This document shows positions 1 to 13,020 of a DNA stretch of 64,000 nucleotides, piece by piece. The notes below the pieces were generated by a model that was not told the origin of the DNA, did not search any database, and was given only the letters and a program-made list of their open reading frames with translations. The first letter of the stretch is position 1, and each line of letters starts with the position of its first letter. The DNA is from Mariannaea sp. PMI_226 (lineage: Eukaryota; Ascomycota; Sordariomycetes; Hypocreales; Nectriaceae): NCBI GenBank assembly GCA_024336345.1, contig JANFOG010000008.1:930001-994000 (forward strand). Direction: 5' to 3'. The translations under genes were made by a program, and so were the position numbers.

Positions 1-909
1 CGCTCCAATACACTCGTCAACCATCCCAGTCAGGCAGTTCCCGCGAGCCCCATTACCGCCGAGACAGTGGAGGATACCGAACGGACCCTGTGACAGCTGT
101 CTACAGTACCTCTCTGTAGGTGGAACCGAAAAAGAAGCGGACGCCACGAAATAGAGACTGCGTATTGCTCGTCAAAGGTGTAATACAAGGAATACATGTC
201 CATCGACACAAAACTTCGGGTAATCTGGACATGTCTTGGCTTATCACTATTCTCACCTTTCTATCCACTGTCGCCGCTTTCGAGGATTTTCTAGCATGTG
301 TACTGGGCGAACTTGTAGGCTGGGCGCTGCCAGGCCTGCGTCATTTTGTACCCAAAGCGAAGCCAATCAGCAGCTCCTGCAGATCTTCTCTGCCTCCTTG
401 CCCTGTCAGCGCGGATCATGATTGCCGATGGTGGAGTGTGGTGCTTTGCCCCTACATTGAATTCAGCCTCTGAATCATGAGCGCAGGCAGGCGACCAGGG
501 ATGCCAGGGTCCAATTAATTCTGGGCGCGGGACACGGACTACAGATACGATGAATGCGAGAAACCCGCGAGAGGTGATCAGCCACAGCTGTGGAAGAGGG
601 TTCCGACCATCCTAGGCGCATACAGCGAACATACTCCATCATGCGTGAATACATTACACTTGGAGCTTGATGTCGTTACAATTTATAGCTGGTGTTGGAT
701 TAGGCTGGAAACTATTTAAAGCTTGCCTCCCCTTCATTCCTTTTGTGCCCATCTCTCAGATGAAGATATTAATATCGTACAACACCACGCGATCTAAATT
801 GACCATATAACAATTATCTTGTACCAGCATAAACACGCGAAATAGTATTTGCTTCCCTCGCCAAATACAACCAATCAACCACTTACATTAATACAATAAC
901 ACGGTCAAG
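1..909. other. intergenic region, no gene seen
   Basis: I see no convincing coding region. The two short overlapping open frames near 120-473 have no recognisable domain. The last part is the promoter and leader of the gene starting at 910, with an AT-rich TATTTAAA stretch near 713. Confidence 0.6.
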
Positions 910-1501
910 ATGGGCGGTTTTAAAACATCCAACAAGGACAAGGAAGCACACAAGGACGAGGTGGCTCATGTCCCTCCACAAATATCCGACCTTCATTGCT
1001 TGTATGTCCTGCTGCATCTCTCAAATTAGCATGAAAGACAAACTCGATTCTAACTAATTGCTGCGATGAAGCACCGAGACTGGTGGTATTATCACTTCAA
1101 GTAAGTCGGCACAATTATACACGTGCCTGTCAGAATAATTATTGAATTATTGTGTTCTAGCGATGAATGATCTCCCTGGTTACCGCATCACCAAGGTTCT
1201 CGGCACCGTGTACGGCATCACCGTCCGATCCCGCAACATTGCCGCTGGTTTCACCATGGTCATGAAGAGCATGGCCGGCGGTGAGCTGCGCTGGTTCACT
1301 TCCATGCTGTACAACTGCCGTAACGACTCGGTGAGCCGGCTCGTTGACGAGGCACGTTCACGCGGCGGCAACGCCGTCATCGCCATGCGCTTTGACTCTG
1401 GTGACTTGGGTGGCTTTGCACAGACTGCTGCGTACGGCACCGCAGTGGTTGTCGAGAAGATTGAGGATGGCACTGTCACAGCGACGCAGCTTCACGTTTG
1501 A
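910..1501 (+). CDS. UPF0145/YbjQ-like protein
   Basis: Three exons, 910-1001, 1072-1100 and 1161-1501, give 153 residues. Donors are GTATGT and GTAAGT. The 29-nt middle exon restores the family signature TETGGIITSTMNDLPGYRI followed by KVLGTVYGITVRSRN. The C-terminal half carries NAVIAMRFDS and the YGTAVVVE strand expected of the YbjQ/UPF0145 fold. In bacteria this family forms pentamers and is sometimes called heavy-metal binding, but its role in fungi is not established and I do not assign one. There is no signal peptide or membrane segment, so it is probably cytosolic. The charged first 30 residues (MGGFKTSNKDKEAHKDE) are an N-terminal extension. The family call is firm; the function is unknown. 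Confidence 0.85.
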
Positions 1502-2251
1502 GGTGAGAGAGGGGAGGGGCAGGCTTGGTAATTGAAGGGATGCGTGTAGAATGTATATTTACTTTCAAATAGAGATACCACCAATCGAGTTTATGTTCAT
1601 TTATTAGATCTCGAGCCTTGGCCCTTGGTCATTGACCCCGACTAGGGGGACTGGTGGGGTTGCAAGCAAACATACTGTATTTAGGTCATCTTGCACACAC
1701 TAATGCAGGCCTGTACCTTATGAGACGGAGAACAGAGTATCGAGAATGGTAACGTTGGGCAATTACTCCCTCTTGTCATCCTTCTTGCCTCTCTATCGAT
1801 GAATCGAAATGTTTTCACAGATATATACCCAGTATATATATATGACTTTTACATCTAACATCTAATAATAACTCTCCACATCCTCGATATGCACAATTGG
1901 TGGAGTATGCCGTTTAGTGGCGGAGGCTCAGTTTCCTGGGGCTTATGCATCGCCAGGTTGAATTACTGCTTCTGGCCTGGAGGCATGTGACGCCACCGCA
2001 GCCAAGCGATTATGTCATCACAACTCCCAGCTCCCAACTCCCAGCTCCTACCTACCTACCTACCTAGCAGTTCCTTTGTTTGATCTCTCTCTATTGACAA
2101 CTCAAATAAGTAATTCGACACACATTCATTGCATACTCTCGCTCCTTTCGCGTTTCTCGCTCCATTTCATCAATTGCATTTTCCTGTATCGACAACATGC
2201 TCTAGAACAGTCGCTGTCGCATCATCCGTGTTTGATTGCACTACGAACACT
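1502..2251. other. intergenic region with short repeats
   Basis: Holds the 3' end of the YbjQ-like gene and the promoter of the dipeptidyl aminopeptidase gene. Beyond the short repeats at 2022-2067 I see nothing else. Confidence 0.6.
2022..2067. repeat. 14-bp tandem duplication followed by (CCTA)5
   Basis: AACTCCCAGCTCCC at 2022-2035 is repeated with one change at 2036-2049. It runs into five CCTA units ending in CCTAG at 2067. The tract is about 185 bp upstream of the dapB start, so it lies in its promoter or leader. Confidence 0.8.
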
Positions 2252-5064
2252 ATGCATCCACCCTCCACGTCCGACCTCGAACCCGAGCACCGATCCTCCC
2301 ACGACTCGCTCTCCTCCGTCTCTACCACTAGTCTTGTGTTTGATAGGTTAGAAGAGAGAAACCAGATGGATTTTAATAAGGAGAAGAGTCATCCGACCCT
2401 TGAGGATGAGGACCCTCTCAAGGATGATCAGGACGACCTCGAGACGGGTCCCTTCCTCGGGCCCGGCGCCTCCCTTCATCGTAAGCCGATGGACAAGGGT
2501 TTGCGTCGTATTCTCATAATTATTGGCACCGTTTTTCTCGTTTTGTGGTTTGCTGGCTTTGGTGTATTTGTTGCATCTGGCTCATATCGTCACGCGAGCG
2601 ACTCCGAGCATGATCCAGATGCGTCATCTCGAGGCTCGGGCAAGACGCTCACCATGGACCAGCTCTTCGATGGCACCTGGAGCCCGAGGCGCCATGCCCT
2701 GACCTGGGTCGCAGGCCCGGATGGGGAGGACGGTCTACTGCTTGAAACGGGTGCCTCCGGCAAGGACTACATGGTTGTTGAGGATGTGCGATCGCGCAAA
2801 ATGGCGGCAACTGGGGATGGACCCGTCAAGGTTACTGAGGCCCGCACTCTCATCAAGGATTCATCCTTTGTGTATGCCGGTGAGACATTCACTCCCGAAT
2901 GGTCCCAACCCAGTCCGAACTTCAAAAAGGTACTTCTTGGGGTTAACAGAGAAAAAAACTGGCGCCATTCCTTCTCTGCTTCATACTACATCTTCGACGT
3001 CGAGACGCAGACAGCCGAGCCTTTGGTCCCCTTGGATGCCAACGCCAAGATTCAATTGGCCACCTGGAGTCCCCAAAGCGACGCTATCTCCTTCACTCAG
3101 AATAATAACCTGTACATCCGTCGCCTGACCAGTAGCAGCGATGTTATCCAAGTCACAGAGGATGGCGGGCCAGAATATTTCTACGGCATTCCGGATTGGG
3201 TGTATGAGGAAGAAGTATTCGAAGACCGTAGCGCAACCTGGTGGTCCGAGGATGGCAAATATGTTGCTTTCCTTAGAACAAATGAGACAGGTGTTCCCGA
3301 GTATCCTGTCCAGTTCTTCATCAATCGCCCCAGCGGCAAAGAGCCTGCTCCCGGCGAAGAATCGTACCCTGAGGTGCAGCAAATCAAGTACCCCAAAGCA
3401 GGTGCTCACAACCCTGTAGTTGAGATGTTGTTCTACAGCTTTGACAAGCATGACTTCTTCTCGGTGCCGGTCGAGGATGGCTTCGAAGATGCCAATCGCA
3501 TCATCAACAACCTCATCTGGGCCGGCGACAAGGTCATTCTCAAGCAGACTAACCGTGTTAGTGACATTCTCAAAGTTGTCATGATAGATGTCGGCGCTCG
3601 CAAGTCCAAGACACTCAACACCATCAATGTGAATGAAATTGACGGTGGCTGGTTTGAGATTTCGCACAAGATGACCTATATTCCGGCTGACAAGGAAAAT
3701 GGCCGCGAGCATGATGGCTACGTTGATACTGTCATTCACGACGGCTACGATCACATCGCTTACTTTACTCCTCTTGACAATCCCGAGCCTATCATGCTGA
3801 CCTCTGGACACTGGGAAGTTGATGACGCCCCAGCTGCCGTTGACTTGGCCAACAATCTTATCTACTTCACTGCTGCCAAGGAGTCGTCCATTCAGCGTCA
3901 TGTCTACTCTGTCAAGCTAGACGGCTCCGAACTCAAGTCATTGACGAGCACCAAAGATGAAGCATACTACGAAGCCTCGTTCTCTACCGGCGCTGGGTTC
4001 GTCCTCCTCTCATACCAGGGACCCAAGATCCCCTTCCAAAAGGTCGTGTCCACTCCTTCCAACTCAGTTCCCTACAACGAAATGCTCGAATCCAACACTG
4101 GGCTTGCTGAGCTTGCCCGCAAGTACCAGCTTCCCCTGCTCAATTATGGCACTCTGGACCTTGGCAACGGCGTTGTAGTCAACTACCTCGAGAGACGTCC
4201 ACCGCACTTTGATTCGAAGAAGAAATACCCAGTGCTCTTCCAGCAGTATTCCGGACCTGGTTCTCAGTCCGTATCAAAGAAGTTTGCGGTCGACTTCCAA
4301 TCCTACATTGCCGGTGCTCTGGGTTATCTCGTCGTCACCGTCGACGGCAGAGGAACTGGCTTCAAGGGCCGAGAATTTCGCGTCGGCGTCCGCAACCAGC
4401 TTGGTATGCTTGAGTCGCACGATCAAATCGCCGCCGCCGCCAAGTTCGCCTCGAAATCATACGTCGATTCCAGCCGCCTCGCCATCTGGGGCTGGTCCTA
4501 CGGTGGGTTCACCACGCTCAAGACTCTCGAGCAGGATGCCGGCCGCACTTTTTCCTACGGCATGGCTGTCGCCCCTGTCACGGACTGGCGCTTCTACGAC
4601 AGCATCTACACAGAGCGTTACATGCGCACGCCCCAGGAGAATGGCGCAGGCTACGATGCTTCCAGGATTTCCAATGTCACAGCCCTGGGTCAAAACAAGC
4701 GCTTCTTGATCATGCACGGCGTTGCTGACGACAATGTGCACCTCCAAAACTCCCTCATCGTCCTTGATGAGCTTGACATGGCGGGTGTTGAGAATTACGA
4801 CGTGCACGTCTTCCCGGACAGCAACCACAGCATTTATTTCCACAATGCAAACCGAATCGTCTACGACAGTAAGTTTCAATTCTTGGGCCTAAGCCCCCCA
4901 ATACAGTCAATTCTGTATTCGGACACGCACTAATCTTCTTCAAATTAGAACTGAGAAACTGGCTCATCAACGCTTTCAACGGGGAGTGGCTTAAGATCTC
5001 TGACCCCAAACCTCAAGATAAAAGGAGGAAGCGGCACGTCCTTGAAAAAGAGGCCGTGGTATAA
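2252..5064 (+). CDS. dapB: dipeptidyl aminopeptidase B, type II membrane serine protease
   Basis: Two exons, 2252-4868 and 4949-5064, give 910 residues. It removes X-Pro/X-Ala dipeptides from peptide N-termini and is vacuolar in fungi. An acidic cytosolic tail precedes one membrane segment at about 87-110 ([20 protein letters not shown]). The beta-propeller follows, with the DWVYEEE motif at 315-321 whose paired Glu residues (319/320) bind the substrate amino terminus. The S9B hydrolase domain has GWSYGG with Ser749, HGVADDN with the catalytic Asp near 826, and His859 in SNHS. The last exon adds the conserved [12 protein letters not shown] end. The frame is open back to 2129, but only a TTG lies there; the first ATG at 2252 is chosen. 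The length fits the vacuolar DapB family rather than secreted DPP IV. Confidence 0.95.
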
Positions 5065-5615
5065 CTGCCAAGCTAAATGTTTGTTGAAGTGTGGTTAGAT
5101 GATTGTTGGTTATATCTTCTCTTTCGCTTACCTCGGGAAGACCGAGGATCATCAGCATGGATAGTAGTTACCCGGAGGGTCTGGGATGTAGGCATTTGCG
5201 AATCAGGAGTCACGGCGTTTTATCATATTAGTGACAAGGATAATATAAAGACACAAGACATTCAAGAAAAAAAAATGATGTACTATCATACACATACAGC
5301 AACTCGAGTTTGCCTCATAGTCGCAAATTTAAATCGGGAAAGCCATCCTCAAATTTCGCCCACAAGATCCCACGCCCAAGCAGATTCGCTCAAAAACCCA
5401 CCCCCCTCACGCCTTTACCACGTTCTTTGCGTGGGAAGAGGCAAACTAAGATTACAGGGTTTTGAGTCTATAGCAGCATCAGAATCCTCCTCCGTTCGCA
5501 TTGATCGTGATGGTGCCCATGCTTCCCCATCCTGTGCCTGGGCATGATATGCGTCCTGGGTTGTCATTACTGGCATATAGACGACTGGGAACCACGCCAA
5601 CACCGGTACCTGCGT
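5065..5615. other. convergent intergenic region
   Basis: 3' flanks of dapB (plus strand) and clathrin heavy chain (minus strand). An open frame at 5077-5547 has no domain and partly overlaps the 3' flank of clathrin; it is not called. Confidence 0.6.
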
Positions 5616-8600
5616 CTAGTACCCGTAGCCGGTGGGCTGCGGTGCAAAGCCGTTGGTCTGGCCGTAAGGGCCAGGCGATGGGCTGCTGCCTGCGGGGCCC
5701 GCTGTAATCATGAGGCGGCCCGCACCGAGGATAGGTGTGTTATCTTCTGTCGTCTCATGCTCCTTCTCCTTGGCCTTGCGAGCCTCGTTATCGGCCTTCA
5801 GAGTAGCCAGCTCCTTGGTCTGCTGGCACAGGAGGTTGATCATGTAAGGCATAGAGAAGTCGTTAAGACCATGACGCCACGAGAGCTCAAGAACAAGGTC
5901 AGGGCGGATGAGTTCATTGCAAGCGTAAAGCATGCCGGTGTAGCATTCACGGTGACCAATGTCGACAAACTATAGCCATGTTAGTGTATATGATTTCCAA
6001 TGTATGTAGTTTGACTTACGTATTGAACAAGGTCGCTAACAATATCCGTCTTAGCAGAGAGGGCAGCAGTCTCAATCGCATCCTTGTACAGCTTATCCTG
6101 CTTGGAGAGTGCGATTGACTTCTCCCAGCGCTTGTTCTTTCGGTAAATGCTAGCGGCAATTTGTCTGAAGAAGATGAGATCGTGCTTCTCAAGTCGAGAA
6201 GCGAGCTCCACAGCATCGTAATTGTCGTAGTTCTGTACTGAGTCACGAAGAGTCTTGTAGTCCTCTTCCTCGATCAACAAATCATTGACGGCCTCGTTTA
6301 CGATTCGCTTGTTCTGAGTCTGAACATTGAGGAGGAAGGGCTTGATGAGAGGAAGGTCGTCGTTCTTCTGGAACAACTTCACGACACGGTTGACATCAAT
6401 GCGAGCAGTGAGGGTTGCAAGCAAGTCGGTAAGCAGGGATGGGTGCTGCTCCACATAGAACTTGATCGCACGGTAGTAAATCTCCAAGTTAGCAACCTTG
6501 ACGACGATCTCCTTGAACTGCTGATGATCCCAGGAGTTCTCGGGTCGCTCAATAACAGCAAGGGCTGCGTTATCAAATTCATCATAATGGTAATAACAGA
6601 AGACCAGCTCGGGCCACAAGTTGGCTTCCTCGCAGGCACGGATCATCTTGGGCATGTTCATGCGAGACCAGAAAATCTTAATGTGCTCCATCAGACGATC
6701 AGGATGATATTTGGAAAGAGCAATACCCAACTCAGTAAACATGCCCATGTGAGCACGCTCAAGGCCGAGACCTTGCTCAAGGAGGCTGATAAGCTCGTCG
6801 AAGTAACCGTTGCGCTCATACTCCTTTACTAGGGTCTGCAGCTGCTCGGCATCAACAATCAAGTTCAGACCGCAAATCTGAGCAAGTCGGAATTCCTTCT
6901 TGCTAACACAGGCCTCGTGGACTTGCTTCCACACCTTGATGTTGTTGGCTTTACGAGCACACTCAACAGCCGCTTGGTATTCGCTCAGGTGAACAAGGGT
7001 TGTGGCAAGCTTAGCCCAGTTGGACACGCTAGTATAGAAGATCTTGGAGGCTTCAAACAGACCCTCCTCATATGCCTTATCACCAGACTCCTCAATATTG
7101 GCAACGTTGGTAGCTCGAAGGAAGTCCTCAAGCTCAGCAAGCTGATCCAAGCGAGCATAAGAGAAAGCAAGTGCAGTGTCAATAGCGGGCTCTCGCAGGG
7201 TCTTGCGGGCCATCCTGAGGAACTTGACAAGATCCTCGTTCTTGCCAGCATGAGTGGCAATTTCAATGACTTCCAGATAGTTGCTGGGGTCAGCGGCTTT
7301 GATGTATGACTCAATACCGTCAGAGACACGGAGACCGTCAAGCTGAGCCTTGGCAACCTTGCTCCAGACTTCAGGGAGATCCACCTCTTCAGCGTATGCC
7401 TGAGCACGATCGATGCTGACGATGTGCTCAATCAGAACATTAACAGCTGCGGACTTGTTGTCGGCCTTCTTGTAAATCTCAAAGGCTTCCTCAAATAGAC
7501 CAACTTCAATACAGGCGATAGCAATATCATCAGCGTTATAGCCGTCAAGCTTGTGAATGTAGTCCATGACACGGGCCTTGTCAGCCTTTGCGGCGGTGAA
7601 CATGAGAAGGTTCTGCAAGTTCTGGTTGTCGCTGAATGGCGAAGGCTCCAGGACAATCTTCTCAAGAAGCTCGATAAGTTCAAGAGGCAGATCATTCTCG
7701 AGGAAGGCTGAGACAGCGACGGAGACTCGGGCAGGATCAGTAGACTCAGGGACGGCAGTAGCGATAACCTGGTCAACGACAGAGCGACGATGGATATTGT
7801 TCTCGCTCAAGACAAAACGCCACAGCTCGTTATCAGCACGCTCCAGCAGGTATCGGGCCTGAAGTCGATACATGGAGTTCTCGTTGGTGATGTTGACAAG
7901 TTCGAGATCATTCTGTCCCTTGGAGTAGGCGATGAAAGCCAATTTGGGGTCTCGCTTCTCACAGTACTTACCCACGGTGAGGGTATCGTACTGGTCGTTC
8001 TCCTGGAGGAACTTTTCGGGGTTGTTATTAGAGTCAATGTAGATCTTGGCAAGAGCATTGAAAACACCCTGCTGCTGGTTACCAGCCTGGAGGGTGGCCT
8101 CGAGGAAGGGGAGCAAGAGCTTGAGTCTGTTTCGGGTTTCCACCTCAGAGACAAGCTCGTCGATGTTGATTTCCTGAGCGTTGACAGTGTTCAAAAGTTG
8201 CTTGATAATGCTCTCCTCACAGTCAACGTCGAGGAGACCACCGACAACAGCAGGGGTTCGCGAGGGGTTCACACGCTGGACATACGACTCGATAGCAGTA
8301 AACTGTTGGTTCTGGTAAAGGTAGAGGATCAAATCATGAACGAAGTTAAAGCGATCGCAAACAATGATGAGAGGAAGCTGCTCAGGCAATTTGGCTTCCT
8401 TAAGGAAGTTCTTCACCTTCTCGGGGTTGTACGAGTTACTATCTCGGCAAATGCGCTCGACTTCATTGAATTGACCCATCTTGGTGGCAGCCTCAATGTA
8501 CTTGAAATGGACATCGGGGTCTTCTGAGAGGTTGACAACGCTGCCAAGATAGTAAAACAGACCCTCGGCAGTCTTGTACTTCTCAAACAGATCGATCAGT

Positions 8601-10841
8601 CTAACAGCACCCAGGAGCTCGGAGTACTTGGTGGCGATCGTCACAACGGACTGAAGGTTCTGGCGAATGTTATGCTTCATCATGGCATCGAGGCAGAGAA
8701 GAGACTGCTCGACAGACAACTTGCCGAAGAAGGTAGTCAAGTACTCAGGGTTGAAGTTGGGGGAACCTGGAATGTTGACAATAACGCGTGTGATAGCCTC
8801 GGGGTCCTCATAGAGCTCCAATGCTTTTTGCATGAGACCAGCCTGCTCGCACAGATGAGCGATACGGGCCTTGTCAAAGTGGGTGAACATTTCATTTCCA
8901 AGAATAGCATCGGCAACCTGAGGAGCATGCATCAAGTTCATCTCCAAAAGACGAGTCTGAAGACGGGCATGCTCAGGCTTGTTCTCTTTGAGAGCATCGA
9001 GGAGGAAGGCAGTAGCCTGCTGGATCATTCCTTGAGCCTGGAAGATGTCGCAAACGCGCTCGAAATCCACTAGAGGGCCTTGTTCGCTGTTAGCGAGAGC
9101 AGTAGCGAACTCAGCACCCTTTTCAGGGTTAACCCGGATGATGTGCTGCAGGAGCTGGATGTAGTCTGGCTGGTAACCCGACTGAGCAGCGTAAGGCAGA
9201 ATCTTGTCAAACTGTCCAGTCTCGGCGAAGCCAGCAACTACCTTTTGAGGAACATTGGCCTTGAGGTAGATAGTAAGGGCCATGCTGACATCGTAAGGAC
9301 GAACAAGATCACCAAGCTGCTCAGAGCAGTCCAGTTTGCCCTCCTTGAGCCACTTCTCCAGAAGGTGCTTTCGGTTCTGCTGGAGAACAGGCTGCGCCAG
9401 CTCAAGGGTCTCATGTCTGTTGAGGGTGCCCTTGTCCAGGAGCATGCCAAAGTATTGTAGAGTAAAGGCCATCTGACCAGGCTGGGCAGGAAGGCGCTTG
9501 AACTTCTCGATCGTCTCGGGTGTTCGGAGGAAGCCGCGGGGGGAGTTGGCGGCAATCTTGGCAGCTTCAAGGTAATTGCCAGAGCTGAAGAGTTGATCAA
9601 ATTGTCGGGCGTAAAGGTTATCGGCGCCAGGCAGGCCGGCTCTTGAGGCCATCTTGATTGCCATTTCCGTGTTGGCGGGATTCTGTAGCAGGTAGGGAAT
9701 GACATTGGTGTCGTCAACACTGACAAAGAGTACTTGGCCCTTTCGGTTGATACCAACAATGCCTGATGATTCGTTATCGGCACAAGTGGTGAAAATAGTC
9801 TCGCTCGAAATTCGGTTCATGAAAATGCAAGAAGCGGTCTCAAGGTCGTAGAGGTGGATGAAACCATACTTGGTAACCATGTAGATGACACCATACTTTT
9901 GCGAAACCTGGAGGGCCACAGGGAAATCGCTGCCTGCCTCAGGAGGGAAGAACACATCAACCGCCTTCTTCTGGAAGACTGGGTTTGACTCGGGGTGATC
10001 AACCTCGACGATGTGGAGCTTAGCACCGCTGGCGGTTCGCACAGCAAAGGTGAAAAGCTTTGTGTCTTGGGGGGCTCCTTCTAGTCGAAGAGTGCCGAAA
10101 GCGGCAGCATGGCCTTCGATGGCCTGGCTGATCCCTCGGTCCTTTGAATATAATTGCATGGCTCCCACGACTCGACCTTGTTGAGATGAAATGCCAACAA
10201 CAACCATCCACTTGCCGTCGGAGTTAACGCGGTAGTTGATGATTTGGCAGCCCTAAAGATGCTATGGTTAGCAGGCAGACAAAATTAGGGGTTGGGTGAA
10301 ACCAACATTCAGATTAGCATGGCGCTCGAAAACCTTGACAGGAGCGTCCTGGTTGGCCTCATACACGTCCCAGTGGTAAACACTGGAGCTGGTAACGAGA
10401 CCAATGCTAGTTTCGCTGATCCACTTCCAGAATTGAACATCCTCGTTCATTGTGCATGACTTGAGCTTCTTCTTTTGCTCGAGATCGAAGATCTGGAGTG
10501 TGCGAGACTGAGCCTTGAGGGCAATCACCTGTCGGTTCCAGTGCATGATGGCACTGTCGGCCTTGATTGGTCGGCGAGTGACATTGTTGCCGTTCTTGAG
10601 CTCGATGATGACGACCTCGGGTTGGGCAGCCTCGTTCTTCTTTTCTCGAACACACACGTACGAGTCGGACTCGAGTGTCTACATCAGGTCAGCATGATTG
10701 ATCTCTTTACACAAACAAGGTCGATAACAGAAGCGCGACGGCTGGGGGACGCACGCAAGAGTTGAAGCCGATGCTGGGAGTGTCCACGCCAACGTTATTG
10801 AGATGGACAAGCTCCTGGAACTTGATGGGTAGAGGCGCCAT
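5616..10841 (-). CDS. CHC1: clathrin heavy chain
   Basis: Four exons on the minus strand, 10841-10755, 10678-10307, 10252-6020 and 5969-5616, give 1681 residues, the usual length. It forms the triskelion leg of coated vesicles at the trans-Golgi and plasma membrane. The first exon encodes MAPLPIKFQELVHLNNVGVD. It continues into the seven-bladed propeller (through about residue 330; FDLEQKKKLKSC, FTFAVRTASGAKLHIVEVD). Alpha-helical CHC repeats fill most of the large third exon. The C-terminus has YACNELIRPDLVLELSWRHG and ends in a Pro/Gly/Tyr-rich tail (PQPTGYGY) typical of fungal copies. All three introns are phase 0. The strong codon bias leaves many antisense shadow frames that should be ignored. 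Confidence 0.98.
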
Positions 10842-12378
10842 GACGCCGGTATGTCCGATTATCAGATAATATGAACCGTCCTCGAATCGATGCTGCTAGC
10901 CTCGACTGGGAACGAGGGGAGATGGAGATGAGTTGTTTTGGTCGATGTCGAATCGTCCAGAAATTACGCTGAGGGCTCGTTGAGAGAACAGGCTGGCGGA
11001 AGCTTCCATGCGCCGCGTGGCACGGGCAGAGCGGAAGCAAGTGAAAGTCGAAACAAAGATGCGCAGAGAGATCGAAAAATGAAAAAGGAAGGGATGAACG
11101 ACGACGGGGCACCGCTTCGTGTGCTGCTAATGGCGAGCAGACGAGGTCGTCGAGGATCGTGAAGGAGGTGGAGATGGAGATGAAGAGAGAAAGATGATGA
11201 GTGATGTTGTTGCTGGCAAGGAGAAGCAAGGAGGTCGCTTTAGTTGCGACCTGGCAAGTCCGGAACCAGGGCAGGTGCAGCTGGGGATACGTACCCACCC
11301 ACTTGTTTTGGTTTCTCGACGACGATGGCGAGGTACCTGGTACGAGTACCTCGTGTTGGTTTGCTACTGCAGTGAGTAGAGAGTACGTACCTACAGCTTT
11401 CCCTGAGTAAGATAAGGTACCTACAGGTGGGGACCCTCTCCAACTTAGGTACCTCATGCACTGTTCAGGCACGTACTGTAGGTGGCTCCCCAGGCAGTCG
11501 AGTTGCTTCTCCTTCGTCTTTTAGGTGTGTGTGGGACGTGCTGTGGCATCGAAATCCACTAAAACTTGATGCTGGTTCATTAACTAATTACCTTCTACCA
11601 GCACTTTCGCGTGGCTCTCCCAGTCAAAGCTCTCTTCAGGAGCTTTTGGTCTAATTACATGACTTTGCCCCGCAAAAACAATAATCCAGGCTGCTGTCGT
11701 TTGGCCGGAGTAATCTGTGCAATTTTTCCGACTCAAAAAGGGGCATCTATTGAAGGCTAAAAATAGGTGCATTCCTGCTAATGGAGACGATGCATCGTGG
11801 TTCGTCCATTCTGGCCAATTGTAACTGATGCCCCAGTCTCGAGGTCACAGTCTCGAAACGAGCGTGTTGGCTTTACTTGTTAGCTGTAGTATGCAATTTG
11901 AAGAATGTCGAGATCGAGTGCGGAGGAGCCCATGTCAATATCTGTGTCAGAACAGCCCGTCGCCATATACACTGATTCGGTATGACTTCAGAGGCTGTTA
12001 CGGCATTTCGGTAAATTTGGTTGACTTTATTTTGATACACAGCTTACTATATTAGATAATAAGGGACTTTGGGATATGGGAATTGGGTTTTGAGGTGTTC
12101 TTATTATATAGCGTTTCAATCACTACTGCAAACGCCAAAGAGAAGTCTCAATAAGGTAGCAATTCTCATAAGCCCTCTAATCGTCTTACACTGCTCAGTA
12201 AATGTGACACGACGTGTCTTTTGAATGCGTAGATGATACCTCGGAGAATTCCTACGCAGATACTTGACACTGACAACATTATTCCATGGAGATCTTTTGA
12301 GGATATTGTTAAGTCTACTGCCAGCAACTGTAATACCACCACCTTCAAGCAATATCACTCAAACCGAGATGCCCTCTT
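10842..12378. other. intergenic region, clathrin promoter and gene-poor DNA
   Basis: Upstream of clathrin heavy chain and downstream of the YwbE-like gene. The 11285-11490 part is rich in GTACC words and contains an inverted repeat. The AT-rich part near 12000-12120 shows no coding signal. Short open frames here lack domains. Confidence 0.6.
11329..11353. repeat. inverted repeat in clathrin upstream region
   Basis: CGAGGTAC at 11329-11336 and its exact reverse complement GTACCTCG at 11346-11353 flank a 9-nt spacer that itself contains GGTAC. It sits about 490 bp upstream of the clathrin start codon. It could be a protein-binding palindrome or a hairpin; function is unknown. Confidence 0.8.
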
Positions 12379-13020
12379 TCACGTCAGGTGTTCTCGATCG
12401 ATATGATGCGTAACGGCAACTTCGTCTCCCTCGAAATCCTCACAGAAAGGACACTTGACCGCTGCCACATCTTGTCCAGCAACAGGCTCATTACTCCTGG
12501 GCTCCTCTAACCCAGACGGCATGAAATCTGCCAAGCTCCTAGGTGGCGGGCCATCGGGAAATTCATCATCATATCTTATATCCGTGTATCTGCTTTGAAA
12601 CCTCGTTGACGAAACTGATGGCCCTCCGTCCGCCGCAGAAGCAGTATCAATCCCCGTCCCCATGCGCTGCACCCGTCCCACCTGGCCGTCACGAAGCCGC
12701 ACCTTGATGCCCCTTGGATGATTCCCCCGGGTTAGAATGTCTTGTACAAATCCCTGTGTTTCCTGGCCTGTAGGTTGATCCTCCTTCAGGACGATGAAAA
12801 CTGATGCGCCAGGTACGACTTGTTGAACTGTTGGAACTGTGCCAGCCGCTTGCTGGGGGGTAGGTGGAGGACCACGTGTTTGGCGATGTGGGTTGCGCTG
12901 ATCCTGACCTTGGGGTTTTTGCTGGCGATTTCTGGGACGGTTTGGGCGATTCATGGTATTTAGATAGTTATATCCCAATGGCGTTGGGACCTTGCGATTT
13001 TTGGAGGTGTAATCCAGCAT
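12379..13020 (-). CDS. YwbE-like (DUF2196) protein with C-terminal CxxC/H zinc-finger-like motif
   Basis: Single exon, 213 residues from 13020. The second ATG at 12954 (MNRPNRPRNRQQ) would give 191 residues and is equally possible. The core PGASVFIVLKEDQPTG, then GFVQDILTRGNHPRGIKVRL and DGQVGRVQRM, is the YwbE/DUF2196 family, a small beta fold of unknown role in bacteria and fungi. Fungal copies add an extension; here the C-terminus has CPFCEDF followed by HHIDREH, a C2H2-like ubiquitin-binding or zinc-finger-like arrangement. The N-terminus is basic and Gln/Pro-rich. It may act with nucleic acid or ubiquitin, but that is inference only. No signal peptide or membrane segment. Confidence 0.8.
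   Translation of the reverse strand: MLDYTSKNRKVPTPLGYNYLNTMNRPNRPRNRQQKPQGQDQRNPHRQTRGPPPTPQQAAGTVPTVQQVVPGASVFIVLKEDQPTGQETQGFVQDILTRGNHPRGIKVRLRDGQVGRVQRMGTGIDTASAADGGPSVSSTRFQSRYTDIRYDDEFPDGPPPRSLADFMPSGLEEPRSNEPVAGQDVAAVKCPFCEDFEGDEVAVTHHIDREHLT

Noticed and set aside
2129..2251. N-terminal extension of dapB
   Set aside because: The frame is open but starts with TTG; the ATG at 2252 gives a normal type II membrane protein.
6443..9460. Several plus-strand frames opposite clathrin heavy chain, up to 245 codons
   Set aside because: Antisense shadows of the clathrin exon with no recognisable motif.
10795..11472. 225-codon minus-strand frame over the clathrin start
   Set aside because: Covers the clathrin first exon in another frame and GTACC-rich promoter DNA; the translation has no family features.
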